IMG/VR virus record: IMGVR_UViG_3300020141_000103
Coordinates: 1 to 21,272 of that record
Length of the DNA stretch: 21,272 bases
Source: a virus
Strand: one strand, 5' to 3'
The notes under the pieces were generated by a model. It had not been told where the DNA came from and did not search any database. It worked only from the letters and a program-made list of their open reading frames with translations. The translations under genes and the position numbers were made by a program. Numbering within the stretch: the first letter of the stretch is position 1; every line of letters begins with the position of its first letter. Shown here piece after piece: positions 1 through 7,002 of the stretch.

Positions 1-387
1 ATGCTTGTGGTACGTAGTGAGCTTCGCAGTATGTGCAGTCATCACCACCAACCTGTCAGTGGCGTTGCTTATATCGGGATTATTGCCGCTCAAAAGCTCA
101 TTGGCCTTAGCAAGTACACTCGTATTGCTCAGTGGTGTGCTCGTCGTGGTACGCTACAAGAAGAACTCTGCAATGACATAGCCCGCGAAATTAGCAAGGC
201 AACAGACAGTGAAAACGTAGCAGTCTATGTACAGGCAGTACATGGATGCTGTGAGAATCGTGGCATTATGGCACACTCTAGTCTTACACAGACTACAGTA
301 TTGAAAGGTGCTTTCAATACTGACCCACATACAAAGAAAGAGTTCTTTGACAATATTAAACTACAACAAGAGTTTGCACCGCGATGA
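1..387 (+). CDS. folE: GTP cyclohydrolase I (FolE), C-terminal part, cut by window edge
   Basis: Converts GTP to 7,8-dihydroneopterin triphosphate, the first step toward folate and toward queuosine/7-deazaguanine. The visible 128 residues match the C-terminal catalytic half of the family. The zinc-binding pattern is present: C12 and H15 in an SMCSHHH motif and C83 in an HGCCENRG motif, followed by the usual RG(I/V) segment. Family members are about 180-220 aa, so some 60-90 N-terminal residues lie upstream. The ATG at base 1 is probably an internal codon, because homologous residues continue right up to it. The stop overlaps the next small ORF by 4 bases (ATGA). QueE about 1.7 kb downstream supports a deazaguanine role rather than folate supply; that is inference. 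Identification is firm. Confidence 0.93.
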   Translation: MLVVRSELRSMCSHHHQPVSGVAYIGIIAAQKLIGLSKYTRIAQWCARRGTLQEELCNDIAREISKATDSENVAVYVQAVHGCCENRGIMAHSSLTQTTVLKGAFNTDPHTKKEFFDNIKLQQEFAPR

Positions 388-497
388 AATACATTACTAA
401 CAAGTTTGATAGTGTTCGCTTGCCTGTGGAAGAGGGCTTGTTAGAATGGTTGCAGGAAAAGTATCCTGCATCAAAATACTTTATTAAGGAGACCTAA
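384..497 (+). CDS. 37-aa small hypothetical protein
   Basis: A short ORF starting MKYITNKFDSVRLP and ending YFIKET. Its ATG overlaps the folE stop as ATGA, and its stop lies one base before the next ATG, so it fills exactly the gap between two genes. The translational coupling at both ends is the main reason to accept it. The sequence is mixed charge with no membrane segment or recognised motif. No function is assigned; it could be a real phage microprotein or a chance ORF. Confidence 0.5.
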   Translation: MKYITNKFDSVRLPVEEGLLEWLQEKYPASKYFIKET

Positions 498-498
498 C

Positions 499-912
499 AT
501 GGCAATTTGGATACTTAAAACACTACATAAGAAAAATGCTGTTGAAAAACAGTTCTGGTATAAAGACGGTAAAGTTATTATTCGCGAAGAAGGTTATCGC
601 TGGGGCGAGTTCTATTGTGAAAGTGACGAACAACCAGAGATTGACCTAGACAATGAAGATGGTTATAATCTAAGCGAAAGTGACTATGATTGGGAACTAA
701 CAAGTCTCGATGATGGGTGTTGGGCTGATTGGACTTTTCCAGAAGACATGACAGAAGAAGAACAAGCAGAGATTGAATCAGCTTGGGAAGAAGACTATTT
801 TGAAGGCATGGAAGAATTAGGCTGGAGCCAGGATGATACAGAGTACATCCTACAAGGTCCATTAGAATTATCCGACGAAGATGGTACAGTAATAGCACAA
901 GGTGAAGAATAA
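499..912 (+). CDS. Highly acidic hypothetical protein, paralog of the 1082-1561 product
   Basis: A 137-aa protein preceded by an AAGGAGA Shine-Dalgarno sequence about 8 bases upstream. It is strikingly acidic: about 42 Asp/Glu overall, and from residue 35 to the end there is no Lys or Arg at all. Tryptophan and tyrosine are frequent. It shares a YRWG motif (33-36), a W-x-(F/S)-D/E-D-(M/I) segment and a near-C-terminal (S/C)-(D/E)-EDGTVI motif with the protein two genes downstream, so the two look like diverged duplicates. The stop overlaps the next start (TAATG). No known family is recognised. The charge pattern would suit a DNA-mimic or a partner of a basic protein, but that is speculation. 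Confidence 0.85.
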   Translation: MAIWILKTLHKKNAVEKQFWYKDGKVIIREEGYRWGEFYCESDEQPEIDLDNEDGYNLSESDYDWELTSLDDGCWADWTFPEDMTEEEQAEIESAWEEDYFEGMEELGWSQDDTEYILQGPLELSDEDGTVIAQGEE

Positions 913-1085
913 TGGATAAGTTTTTTGAATGGTTTGGTCGGCATCGTAAAACGATCGGCTATGTAGTTGGTGGTGCTAACATAGGTTCGGGCATTGTACA
1001 AATTGCTAGTGGACATTTTTGGCCTGGCATAGTATGGTTAGTCTTAGGGGCGTCAATAATTTTAGATACAAGGATGTTCAAATGA
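912..1085 (+). CDS. 57-aa predicted membrane microprotein
   Basis: A small ORF coupled at both ends: its ATG shares a base with the preceding TAA, and its TGA overlaps the following ATG by 4 bases. The protein begins MDKFFEWFGRHRKT and then has two hydrophobic stretches, roughly residues 15-32 (GYVVGGANIGSGIVQIA) and 36-52 (FWPGIVWLVLGASIIL), with a short polar tail. This is the pattern of a two-pass or hairpin inner-membrane protein. It lies between the two acidic paralogs, so it may be part of the same unit. Function is unknown. Confidence 0.72.
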   Translation: MDKFFEWFGRHRKTIGYVVGGANIGSGIVQIASGHFWPGIVWLVLGASIILDTRMFK

Positions 1086-1561
1086 CTGTGTACGTAATCA
1101 AACCACTGGAAAAGAAAAGCATTGTCTATCATGTAGAAATGTTTAGAGAAAATGCAGACGGTAGCATTAGTTCTTTTACCATTGACGAAACTTACCGCTG
1201 GGGTCAAGGGTTTGTTGAAGGTGATTTAGACTGCAATCTTCCCTGGGAAGGAGATGAGGTTGCCTATGCTAGAACAGATGCAGGCTGGGGCTGTGAGTTC
1301 GATGACAGCATCAGCATTGAATGGGAGTTCAGTGACGACATTGACGAAATGGAACAACAAGAACTCAGAGAACTCTACTACGAGGGTGGTGCAGGTTGGC
1401 TCTACGACGGTGAACATGATTGGCAAGAAGAAGACTGTGCTGTACATATCATTGCTCCATATCAAGTAGATTTGTGTGAAGAAGATGGCACAGTCATTGA
1501 AGAGAACGTAAAACTAAAGACACGCCCAGATCCAAGCAATTCTTGGCCTTTTCCAAATTAA
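1082..1561 (+). CDS. Acidic hypothetical protein, second paralog
   Basis: A 159-aa protein. An upstream in-frame ATG at 1019 exists, but the start at 1082 is preferred because it overlaps the preceding stop as ATGA and gives an N-terminus (MTVYVIKPLEKK) alignable with its paralog. Shared features are the YRWG motif near residue 39, a WEFSDDID-type segment and a CEEDGTVIEE motif near residue 140. It is acidic (about 39 Asp/Glu) but keeps some basic residues, and carries a Pro-rich C-terminal tail absent from the 137-aa copy. No family is recognised. Confidence 0.85.
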   Translation: MTVYVIKPLEKKSIVYHVEMFRENADGSISSFTIDETYRWGQGFVEGDLDCNLPWEGDEVAYARTDAGWGCEFDDSISIEWEFSDDIDEMEQQELRELYYEGGAGWLYDGEHDWQEEDCAVHIIAPYQVDLCEEDGTVIEENVKLKTRPDPSNSWPFPN

Positions 1562-1569
1562 GGAATATT

Positions 1570-1785
1570 ATGAATTCAGTTGATATGGCTAATGATCTAA
1601 TTTTTCGTGCAAAGAATTTAAATGAATTTACTGTTACTACAGAAGTTCCAGATGAATTTCGTTTTAATGGTGAGATTCCATTTGACATGCAGATTAAAGA
1701 TAGTATAATAACAGCTAAAGTGTGGGCAGTTGACTTCAATGAGGCTGCAAAAAGATTAGATGATTTTTTAGGAACATGTAAATGA
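1570..1785 (+). CDS. 71-aa hypothetical protein
   Basis: The start at 1570 is chosen over the ATG at 1543 because the latter lies inside the preceding gene, and an AAGGAA ribosome-binding sequence ends 6 bases before 1570. The protein has an alternating beta-like middle (FTVTTEVPDEFRFNGEIPF) and an amphipathic C-terminal helix. The last bases overlap the next gene as ATGA. No motif is recognised and no function is proposed. Confidence 0.75.
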   Translation: MNSVDMANDLIFRAKNLNEFTVTTEVPDEFRFNGEIPFDMQIKDSIITAKVWAVDFNEAAKRLDDFLGTCK

Positions 1786-2072
1786 AATGGTTTAAAAAAC
1801 TAGTTGCCGGTTGGGCAAGAGAAGGTAGAAATTATGAAGAAGATTGTGTAACGCCTAGTAGATTAATCAGTACTGCTGAATGTGCCTCAATAAATGACGA
1901 TCCAGTATTAAACTTTAAAGTCTATACAGCAGTAGGTGGCAAGGTTGTAGAGTTTAGACGCTATGATCGAAAGAGTGATCGCAATGACTCTACTACTTAC
2001 ATTATTACTAATGATCAAGACTTTGGTGAACGAATTAGTAAAATTGCAACAATGGAAAAATTAAAGTTATGA
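1782..2072 (+). CDS. 96-aa conserved-type phage hypothetical protein
   Basis: A 96-aa protein with a basic N-terminus (MKWFKKLVAGWARE) and a central block that reads VVEFRRYDRKSDR followed by TYIITNDQDFGE. From memory this block resembles a small hypothetical protein common in marine T4-like phages, where it often sits near nucleotide-metabolism genes; this was not checked. It overlaps both neighbours by 4 bases, including queE downstream, so it is likely co-translated with queE. Function is unknown. Confidence 0.8.
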   Translation: MKWFKKLVAGWAREGRNYEEDCVTPSRLISTAECASINDDPVLNFKVYTAVGGKVVEFRRYDRKSDRNDSTTYIITNDQDFGERISKIATMEKLKL

Positions 2073-2923
2073 GCAAAATTAAAATTGCAGAGCTGTTTTA
2101 CAGCATACAAGGTGAAGGACGCTACATGGGTGTACCTTCTGTTTTCTTACGTACATTTGGATGTAATTTTAAATGTGAAGGCTTTGGTATGCCGCGTGGG
2201 CAACTGAGTATGGAAGCAACGGACATTGCAGCTACACATACTATGATTACTCCGTTTACAAAATACGAAGACTTGCCGTTAGTTAGTACAGGTTGTGACA
2301 GCTACGCTAGTTGGCATCCTGACTTTAAAGAACTTAGTCCAATGCTTACTAGTGAAGCTATTGTAGATCGAATTATGGAAATCATTCCCTACAATGAATG
2401 GAAGGATGAACACTTGGTTATCACAGGTGGTGAGCCATTACTAGGATGGCAACGTGCTTATCCAGATTTGTTGAATAATCCTAAGATGCGTGACTTGAAA
2501 GAGATTACATTTGAAACTAACGGTACTCAGAAGCTTACTCCAGAATTTAAAGAATACTTGAGAAAGTGGAACAGTGAAGTAGGCAAAGAACTTACATTTT
2601 CAGTAAGTGCTAAACTTCCGTGTTCAGGTGAAAAGTGGGAAGATGCTATTTGTCCAGAGATTGTACGTGAGTATGAGGAAGTCGGTACAGCCTACTTGAA
2701 ATTTGTTATTGCTACTGAAGATGATTTTGATGACGCAGTCACTGCGGTACTTGAATTCCGCAAAGCAGGATTTAAAGGACATGTGTATCTAATGCCAGTG
2801 GGCGGTGTTGAAAGCGTTTACGCACTAAACAATCGAACAGTCGCAGACTTGGCTATGAAGCATGGCTTACGCTATAGCGATAGATTGCAAGTGCCATTGT
2901 TTAAAAATGAGTGGGGTACATAA
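2069..2923 (+). CDS. queE: 7-carboxy-7-deazaguanine synthase (QueE), radical SAM enzyme
   Basis: QueE rearranges 6-carboxy-tetrahydropterin into 7-carboxy-7-deazaguanine, the step that commits to preQ0 and thus to queuosine or deazaguanine DNA bases. The 284-aa protein starts with the family signature ELFYSIQGEGRYMG (residues 8-21) and FLRTFGCNF. Cysteines C32 and C36 are followed not by a nearby third cysteine but by about 39 residues before C76 (TGCDSYASWH), so the Fe-S cluster loop carries a large insertion. The SAM-binding ITGGEP motif is at 118-123 and ETNGT at 149-153. It overlaps the preceding gene by 4 bases and the following one by 1. FolE upstream supplies the pathway; QueD and QueC are not in the window. 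From memory phage QueE proteins often have this cluster spacing. Confidence 0.93.
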   Translation: MSKIKIAELFYSIQGEGRYMGVPSVFLRTFGCNFKCEGFGMPRGQLSMEATDIAATHTMITPFTKYEDLPLVSTGCDSYASWHPDFKELSPMLTSEAIVDRIMEIIPYNEWKDEHLVITGGEPLLGWQRAYPDLLNNPKMRDLKEITFETNGTQKLTPEFKEYLRKWNSEVGKELTFSVSAKLPCSGEKWEDAICPEIVREYEEVGTAYLKFVIATEDDFDDAVTAVLEFRKAGFKGHVYLMPVGGVESVYALNNRTVADLAMKHGLRYSDRLQVPLFKNEWGT

Positions 2924-3387
2924 TGATCAAGAAACTATTTGAAAAGATCACTGGCATAGATAAAATACGTGCCAAAAGTCAAGCTGAGGCCGATGCGGCT
3001 GTAAAGGCTGCTGAGGAATCTGCGGCTATAGCCAAGTTAGCGTTAGATGCGGCAGAGGCTGCTACCAAAGCAGAAGCACTTGCTAAAATGACTCCCAAGG
3101 AACGTGCAACTGCCAAAGGCGAACCTTGGGTGGCTGTACTAGATACGCATGTCAATAAAGATAATGTTCGAAACGGCTTTTTTGAACTTGACTGGAATGA
3201 CTTATTTGTGTTACAATTGAAACAAGCTGGATACGGATTTGATGGTGATCCAGATGAAGAAATTGTAGATCGTTGGTTCCGTGATTTGGCTAGAACTATG
3301 CTAGGCGAAGACGGGCAAGACACTACACGGGGTGCAGGTTACATTAACGTGGTTCCGATCACAAAAGATAAATCAGAGGTTTCATGA
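2923..3387 (+). CDS. Hypothetical protein with Ala-rich helical N-terminus
   Basis: A 154-aa protein. The ATG at 2923 shares its A with the queE TAA stop and is preferred to an upstream GTG at 2911 inside queE. Residues about 18-65 are almost all Ala, Glu, Lys and Asp in a heptad-like pattern, suggesting a long helix or coiled coil. Residues about 68-150 form a conserved-looking domain beginning GEPWVAVLDTHVNKDNVRNG and containing FFELDWND and a C-terminal GAGYINVVP. That domain resembles a hypothetical family of marine T4-like phages (memory only). It overlaps the exonuclease start by 4 bases. Function is unknown. Confidence 0.82.
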   Translation: MIKKLFEKITGIDKIRAKSQAEADAAVKAAEESAAIAKLALDAAEAATKAEALAKMTPKERATAKGEPWVAVLDTHVNKDNVRNGFFELDWNDLFVLQLKQAGYGFDGDPDEEIVDRWFRDLARTMLGEDGQDTTRGAGYINVVPITKDKSEVS

Positions 3388-4376
3388 CATATATTTTAGT
3401 TGACACTGCTAACACATTCTTTCGTGCTAGGCATGTAGTAAGAGGCGATGCTGATATTAAACTCGGTATGGCCTTACATATTACATTTAACAGTGTTAAG
3501 AAAGCATGGCAAGACTTTGGAGGTAAACATGTAGTGTTCTGTCTTGAAGGTCGCTCGTGGCGCAAAGACTTTTACAAGCCTTACAAGGCCAATCGTAAAG
3601 AAACTCGCGATGCAATGACTGTTCGAGAACAAGAAGAAGATAAACTTTTTTGGGAAACGTATGATGCATTCACAGAATTTGTTAAGACTAAGAGCAACTG
3701 TACAGTCTTACAACATAAGCAATTAGAAGCAGATGATTTAATTGCAGGGTTCATACAAGCACATCCTAATGACGATCATGTGATTATCTCGACAGATAGC
3801 GATTTTCACCAACTGATTGCACCTAACGTAAAACAGTTTAACGGTGTTGCAGAAACACTTACTACTATCGAAGGCATCTTTGATAAAAAAGGTAAACGTG
3901 TAAAAGATAAGAAAACTGGCGAAGATGTTGTGCCACCTAATCCGCCGTGGATTCTTTTTGAGAAGTGTATGCGTGGCGACTCAAGTGACAACGTCTTTAG
4001 TGCATATCCCGGTGTGCGTGTTAAAGGCACTAAGAATAAAACAGGCCTAACTGAAGCATTTGAAGACAAAGGCAAGAAGGGCTGGGCGTGGAACAATGTC
4101 ATGCTTCAGCGTTGGGTTGATCATGAAGGTGTCGAACACAAGGTCTTAGATGATTATAATCGCAACGTAACACTAGTTGATTTAACTGCACAACCTGCAG
4201 ACATTAAAGAACTTATTGTTGAGACAATTACTACTAATGCCGTTCCTAAAGATGTAACACAAGTTGGTATTAGACTATTAAAGTTCTGTCAACTATATGA
4301 CATGAAACGAATGATGGATAGTATTGAATCGTTTGCGCATCCATTCCAAGCAAGATATCCCGAGGTAACTAAATGA
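3384..4376 (+). CDS. 5'-3' exonuclease / flap endonuclease (T4 RNase H type)
   Basis: A structure-specific nuclease that removes RNA primers and 5' flaps during lagging-strand synthesis. The 330-aa protein shows the family's ordered acidic metal-binding motifs: D7 in ILVDTAN, E55 in FCLEGRSWRKDFYKPYK with the basic substrate-binding stretch after it, E115-D117-D118 in LEADDLIAG, D138 and D140 in ISTDSDFHQL, and D199/D202 in RGDSSDN. The first three motifs resemble the PIN-like 5'-nuclease domain, and the last opens the helix-hairpin-helix region. E55 sits where many homologs have Asp. Length is close to T4 RNase H (about 305 aa). No polymerase domain is attached. It lies in a string of genes coupled by 4-base overlaps. 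Confidence 0.9.
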   Translation: MTYILVDTANTFFRARHVVRGDADIKLGMALHITFNSVKKAWQDFGGKHVVFCLEGRSWRKDFYKPYKANRKETRDAMTVREQEEDKLFWETYDAFTEFVKTKSNCTVLQHKQLEADDLIAGFIQAHPNDDHVIISTDSDFHQLIAPNVKQFNGVAETLTTIEGIFDKKGKRVKDKKTGEDVVPPNPPWILFEKCMRGDSSDNVFSAYPGVRVKGTKNKTGLTEAFEDKGKKGWAWNNVMLQRWVDHEGVEHKVLDDYNRNVTLVDLTAQPADIKELIVETITTNAVPKDVTQVGIRLLKFCQLYDMKRMMDSIESFAHPFQARYPEVTK

Positions 4377-4849
4377 ATTTAAAAGCAAAACCCATTGTTG
4401 ATGGTAAATTTTGGATTGTAGAAAATGACGGTGAAAAAGTAGGTATTCTACATAAAAAAGAGAATAACAAATTTATGTTAAGCTCTAAAGATGGGGAAGC
4501 ATACTTTAGCAAAAAAGATGAGCTAACTAAAAGATTTGGCAAGGATTTCTTTCTAGTAAGTAATAAAGTAAAAATTACACATGAAGAAGTTAGGGATGTA
4601 TACGAGTACCCTACTAGCTGTCGTCCATATAATCCACTTTTTAACGTACAACGTAAGCTGCCGCTTTTTACAAAAAGTCAAGCAAGTAAAAGTTTATATT
4701 GTGCAGGTTATTACACAATTAAATTTGACAAAGGTTGGGTTAAATCATTTTGTCCCAAACTAATTACTATTGAACGATATCCCTATAAAGGACCGTTTAA
4801 AGATGAAATGGAAATGAAACAGGTGCTAGCAAATGCAAAATCCGATTAA
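4373..4849 (+). CDS. 158-aa conserved-type phage hypothetical protein
   Basis: A basic 158-aa protein overlapping the exonuclease stop as ATGA. The N-terminal half looks like a small beta-rich domain (FWIVENDGEKVGILHKKE), and the C-terminal half carries the distinctive string NVQRKLPLFTKS, SLYCAGYYTIKFDKGW and CPKLITIERYPYKGPF. I recall this C-terminal block from hypothetical proteins of T4-like marine phages, next to replication genes. Two cysteines (in LYCAGY and SFCPKL) could be structural. No enzyme motif is seen, and the position next to the exonuclease only hints at a DNA role. Confidence 0.84.
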   Translation: MNLKAKPIVDGKFWIVENDGEKVGILHKKENNKFMLSSKDGEAYFSKKDELTKRFGKDFFLVSNKVKITHEEVRDVYEYPTSCRPYNPLFNVQRKLPLFTKSQASKSLYCAGYYTIKFDKGWVKSFCPKLITIERYPYKGPFKDEMEMKQVLANAKSD

Positions 4850-5075
4850 TACTACGCCTATCCAGCAGTTTATGCAACAGGTAAAGGCTGCTGATCTCAC
4901 GCAACAACGTGAAATCAAATTAGATATTAAGTCTGCAAAAGCACTAGCCTATTGCCTAGGCGAAGTTAGTGCAAAACTACTAGAAGACTACGATATATTG
5001 TTTAAAAGATTAGAATCTAGTACAGGAGCGGCAGTTACAGTACAAATGGACGGCGGTGGCTTTTCTACCAAATAA
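4833..5075 (+). CDS. 80-aa hypothetical protein
   Basis: A small protein beginning MQNPINTTPIQQFMQQVKAAD and ending in a Gly-rich tail (QMDGGGFSTK). It overlaps the preceding gene by 17 bases in another frame. The middle (REIKLDIKSAKALAYCLGEV) is predicted helical. Similar short proteins are familiar from marine T4-like phages, but no function is known to me. It is the last gene before a 39-bp gap with regulatory-looking structure. Confidence 0.75.
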   Translation: MQNPINTTPIQQFMQQVKAADLTQQREIKLDIKSAKALAYCLGEVSAKLLEDYDILFKRLESSTGAAVTVQMDGGGFSTK

Positions 5076-5078
5076 CTG

Positions 5079-5085
5079 ATAAATA
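5079..5085 (+). promoter_or_regulatory. Possible T4-like late promoter (ATAAATA)
   Basis: The heptamer ATAAATA, preceded by G and followed by T, matches the core of T4-type late promoters (TATAAATA) read by the phage late sigma factor. It lies 30 bases before the ATG at 5115 in one of the few plus-strand gaps. A late promoter in an otherwise early-looking block would be odd, and a 7-base AT-rich match is weak, so this is tentative. It overlaps the left arm of the hairpin at 5084. Confidence 0.3.
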
Positions 5086-5114
5086 TATGCGTACTTAACA
5101 CAAGGACGCATATA
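5084..5114 (+). promoter_or_regulatory. 9-bp inverted repeat with the ribosome-binding site in its loop
   Basis: Arms TATATGCGT (5084-5092) and ACGCATATA (5106-5114) are perfect complements around a 13-base loop that contains AAGG, the core of the Shine-Dalgarno sequence for the ATG at 5115. The right arm abuts the start codon directly. As RNA this would be a hairpin presenting or masking the start region; as DNA it could be an operator. If the late-type promoter at 5079 is used, the left arm may not be transcribed, so the two readings partly exclude each other. Confidence 0.5.
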
Positions 5115-5399
5115 ATGTCAAGACCAAAACCTAAAGTTCTCTTAGAATACATAAACAAGAAGAACTACAAAAGCGAGCAGATTTTAGAAGCTGAGGCTAT
5201 TTGGGCTGTCTTTTATAAAAAAGCTCCTTTTAATTTAAAATCAGCAAGTAGTATTACCAGCTACCCTGGACCTAAATACAAAAAAGTGTCATTTAGTAAT
5301 CCAGGACATGCCCACAATCTCGCAAAAAAACTCAACCAAATGTTTAACTGTGACGAGTTTGAGGTAGTCGAACTTACTAGCGGCAAGTTCATTAAATGA
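5115..5399 (+). CDS. 94-aa conserved-type phage hypothetical protein
   Basis: A basic 94-aa protein with a start fixed by the AAGGA sequence 9 bases upstream. It contains LLEYINKKNYKSEQILEAEA, then YPGPKYKKVSFSNPGHAHNL, then NQMFNCDEFEVVEL. The central SNPGHA string is a distinctive mark that I recall from hypothetical proteins of marine T4-like phages. It may be a small alpha/beta fold. Its stop overlaps the next gene by 4 bases (ATGA). No function assigned. Confidence 0.84.
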   Translation: MSRPKPKVLLEYINKKNYKSEQILEAEAIWAVFYKKAPFNLKSASSITSYPGPKYKKVSFSNPGHAHNLAKKLNQMFNCDEFEVVELTSGKFIK

Positions 5400-5803
5400 T
5401 ATCAAAAGAAACTTACACTAAAATTTTCCTGCAACAAAAGGAAAAAAGTGTAGATAGCGCCAATATCAAGCATCATATGTACAAATGGTGGCAAAGTCAT
5501 AGAAGTAAAGAGTCGGGCGGGCTACGTCTGAGCGATGAAGGCTTTGAGTTTTTAACAAGTGAATTGGATTTGAAAAGTTATGAAATTCCGTTTACAGAAC
5601 CAATCGAATTAAGTCCCCAAACTATCATATTTTTTGATAGGACAATGGATGGGCCGTATTACCTCACAAACCAAAGTATTACAGTATTTTCCGAGCGCAA
5701 ATCTTTTGAGCTGTACATGTTTTCGGACGATATCCGAAAGTACGGGTTAGTTAAAGCAATGAATGCCCAAAACAAAGATAGCCAAACGGACGAAAACTCC
5801 TAA
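5396..5803 (+). CDS. 135-aa conserved-type phage hypothetical protein
   Basis: A 135-aa protein translationally coupled to the preceding gene. It includes HMYKWWQSHRSKESGGLRLS, then DEGFEFLTSELDLKSYEIPF, and later IIFFDRTMDGPYYL and MFSDDIRKYGL. The WW and GGLRLS..G(F/Y)EFL strings resemble a hypothetical family I associate with marine T4-like phages (not checked). The C-terminal 15 residues are polar and likely disordered. It is the last gene before a strong promoter, so it probably ends one transcription unit, although no clear terminator hairpin follows. Confidence 0.8.
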   Translation: MISKETYTKIFLQQKEKSVDSANIKHHMYKWWQSHRSKESGGLRLSDEGFEFLTSELDLKSYEIPFTEPIELSPQTIIFFDRTMDGPYYLTNQSITVFSERKSFELYMFSDDIRKYGLVKAMNAQNKDSQTDENS

Positions 5804-5810
5804 AAATCTG

Positions 5811-5839
5811 TTGACGTGACTGCTGTTAGGTTGTATAAT
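5811..5839 (+). promoter_or_regulatory. Near-consensus sigma-70 promoter for the AAA ATPase gene
   Basis: TTGACG at 5811-5816 (5 of 6 consensus) and TATAAT at 5834-5839 (6 of 6) are separated by exactly 17 bases. Transcription would start near 5846, giving a leader of about 43 bases with an AGGAG ribosome-binding site at 5879-5883 before the ATG at 5889. It lies just 8 bases past the previous stop codon. This suggests use of unmodified host RNA polymerase and therefore possible early expression (inference). Confidence 0.85.
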
Positions 5840-5888
5840 AGATACATAGACAGTTAAACTTAAACGCTTTTTTAACCCAGGAGTATAT

Positions 5889-6986
5889 ATGAGCGAGATC
5901 CTTTCACGTACAGTTGGCCCTAAGGCAGCAAAAAAATCCCTTCGCCGTGCTTTTAAAGCCAAGCGTCCATTGTTCCTGTGGGGTCCTCCAGGCATTGGCA
6001 AGTCGGACATTGTTAAGCAAATGGGCGTTGAGCTCGAAGCTCACGTGATTGATATCCGTTTGAGCTTGTGGGAACCTACCGATATTAAAGGTATTCCGTT
6101 CTTTGACTCTAATAACAACAAGATGTCATGGGCTCCTCCGATTGAGTTACCTGATGCAGAAATGGCAGCAAAGCATAAACAAATTATCCTGTTCTTGGAT
6201 GAAATGAACAGTGCGGCGCCTAGTGTACAGGCAGCGGCTTATCAGTTGGTTTTGAACCGTCGTGTTGGTACTTACTACTTGCCAGATAATGTCCTAATTG
6301 TTGCCGCAGGTAACCGTGAAACTGACAAGGGTGTTACTTATCGTATGCCTGCTCCGTTGGCTAACCGTTTCGTTCACTTGGAAATGAAAGTTGACTGGGA
6401 AGATTACTTTGGTTGGGCTGTTGACAACAAGATCCATAAGGACGTAGTTGGCTTCTTGACCTTCTCTAAGAAAGACCTGTACGACTTTGATCCTAAGAGT
6501 GCGTCACGTGCCTTTGCTACTCCACGTAGCTGGTCATTTGTATCCGAACTGTTGTTTGATGACGACGAAGATACTGACACATTGACTGACTTGATTTCGG
6601 GTGCGGTTGGTGAAGGTCTTGCAGTTAAGTTTATGGCTCACCGTAAGATTAGCTCAAAGTTGCCTGATCCTACAGACATCTTAGCTGGCAAGGTTAAGAA
6701 GATGGACACTAAAGAAATCAGTGCTATGTACTCTTTGACTGTGTCATTGTGTTATGAATTGAAAGATGCCGCTGACAAAAACGACAAGAAGTTTAACGAC
6801 AAAGTTAACTACTTCTTCCAGTTTATGATGGATAATTTTGAAACTGAATTGGTTGTAATGGGTACTAAATTGGCGTTGACACAATATCAATTGCCATTGG
6901 ATCCAGATGAGATCAAGTGTTTTGATGACTTCCATGCCAAATATGGTAAGTACATTGCGGCAGCTACTGAAAAGCATTCACGCTAA
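5889..6986 (+). CDS. MoxR-like AAA+ ATPase
   Basis: A 365-aa AAA+ ATPase. Walker A is GPPGIGKS at residues 32-39, Walker B is ILFLDE at 100-105, sensor 1 is N142 in VAAGNRETDKG, and a likely arginine finger is R160 in APLANRF. The DxxxxDIKG-type loop (about 60-68) and the LPDN..IVAAGN layout fit the MoxR/CbbQ/NorQ branch. These proteins typically pair with VWA-domain partners to remodel or metallate target proteins. The adjacent 389-aa VWA protein is such a partner. The C-terminal 150 residues are an AAA lid plus a helical extension of unknown role. By eye, codon use (more AAG, GGT, CGT, AAC, GAC) is less AT-biased than in neighbouring genes, which fits high expression. The natural target in the phage is unknown. 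Confidence 0.92.
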   Translation: MSEILSRTVGPKAAKKSLRRAFKAKRPLFLWGPPGIGKSDIVKQMGVELEAHVIDIRLSLWEPTDIKGIPFFDSNNNKMSWAPPIELPDAEMAAKHKQIILFLDEMNSAAPSVQAAAYQLVLNRRVGTYYLPDNVLIVAAGNRETDKGVTYRMPAPLANRFVHLEMKVDWEDYFGWAVDNKIHKDVVGFLTFSKKDLYDFDPKSASRAFATPRSWSFVSELLFDDDEDTDTLTDLISGAVGEGLAVKFMAHRKISSKLPDPTDILAGKVKKMDTKEISAMYSLTVSLCYELKDAADKNDKKFNDKVNYFFQFMMDNFETELVVMGTKLALTQYQLPLDPDEIKCFDDFHAKYGKYIAAATEKHSR

Positions 6987-7002
6987 TTTGAGCTGGTGCC
7001 AG

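Noticed and set aside
1019-1081. N-terminal extension of the second acidic paralog from the ATG at 1019
   Set aside because: This stretch is the coding region of the membrane microprotein in another frame, and the ATGA-coupled start at 1082 aligns better with the paralog.
2979-3323. 114-aa minus-strand ORF rich in Ser/Ala
   Set aside because: It is the reverse of the Ala/Glu-rich coding region of the 2923-3387 gene; composition explains it.
5853-5876. AT-only hairpin GTTAAA/TTTAAC in the ATPase leader
   Set aside because: Short, AU-rich and bulged; too unstable and too likely by chance to call a regulatory element.
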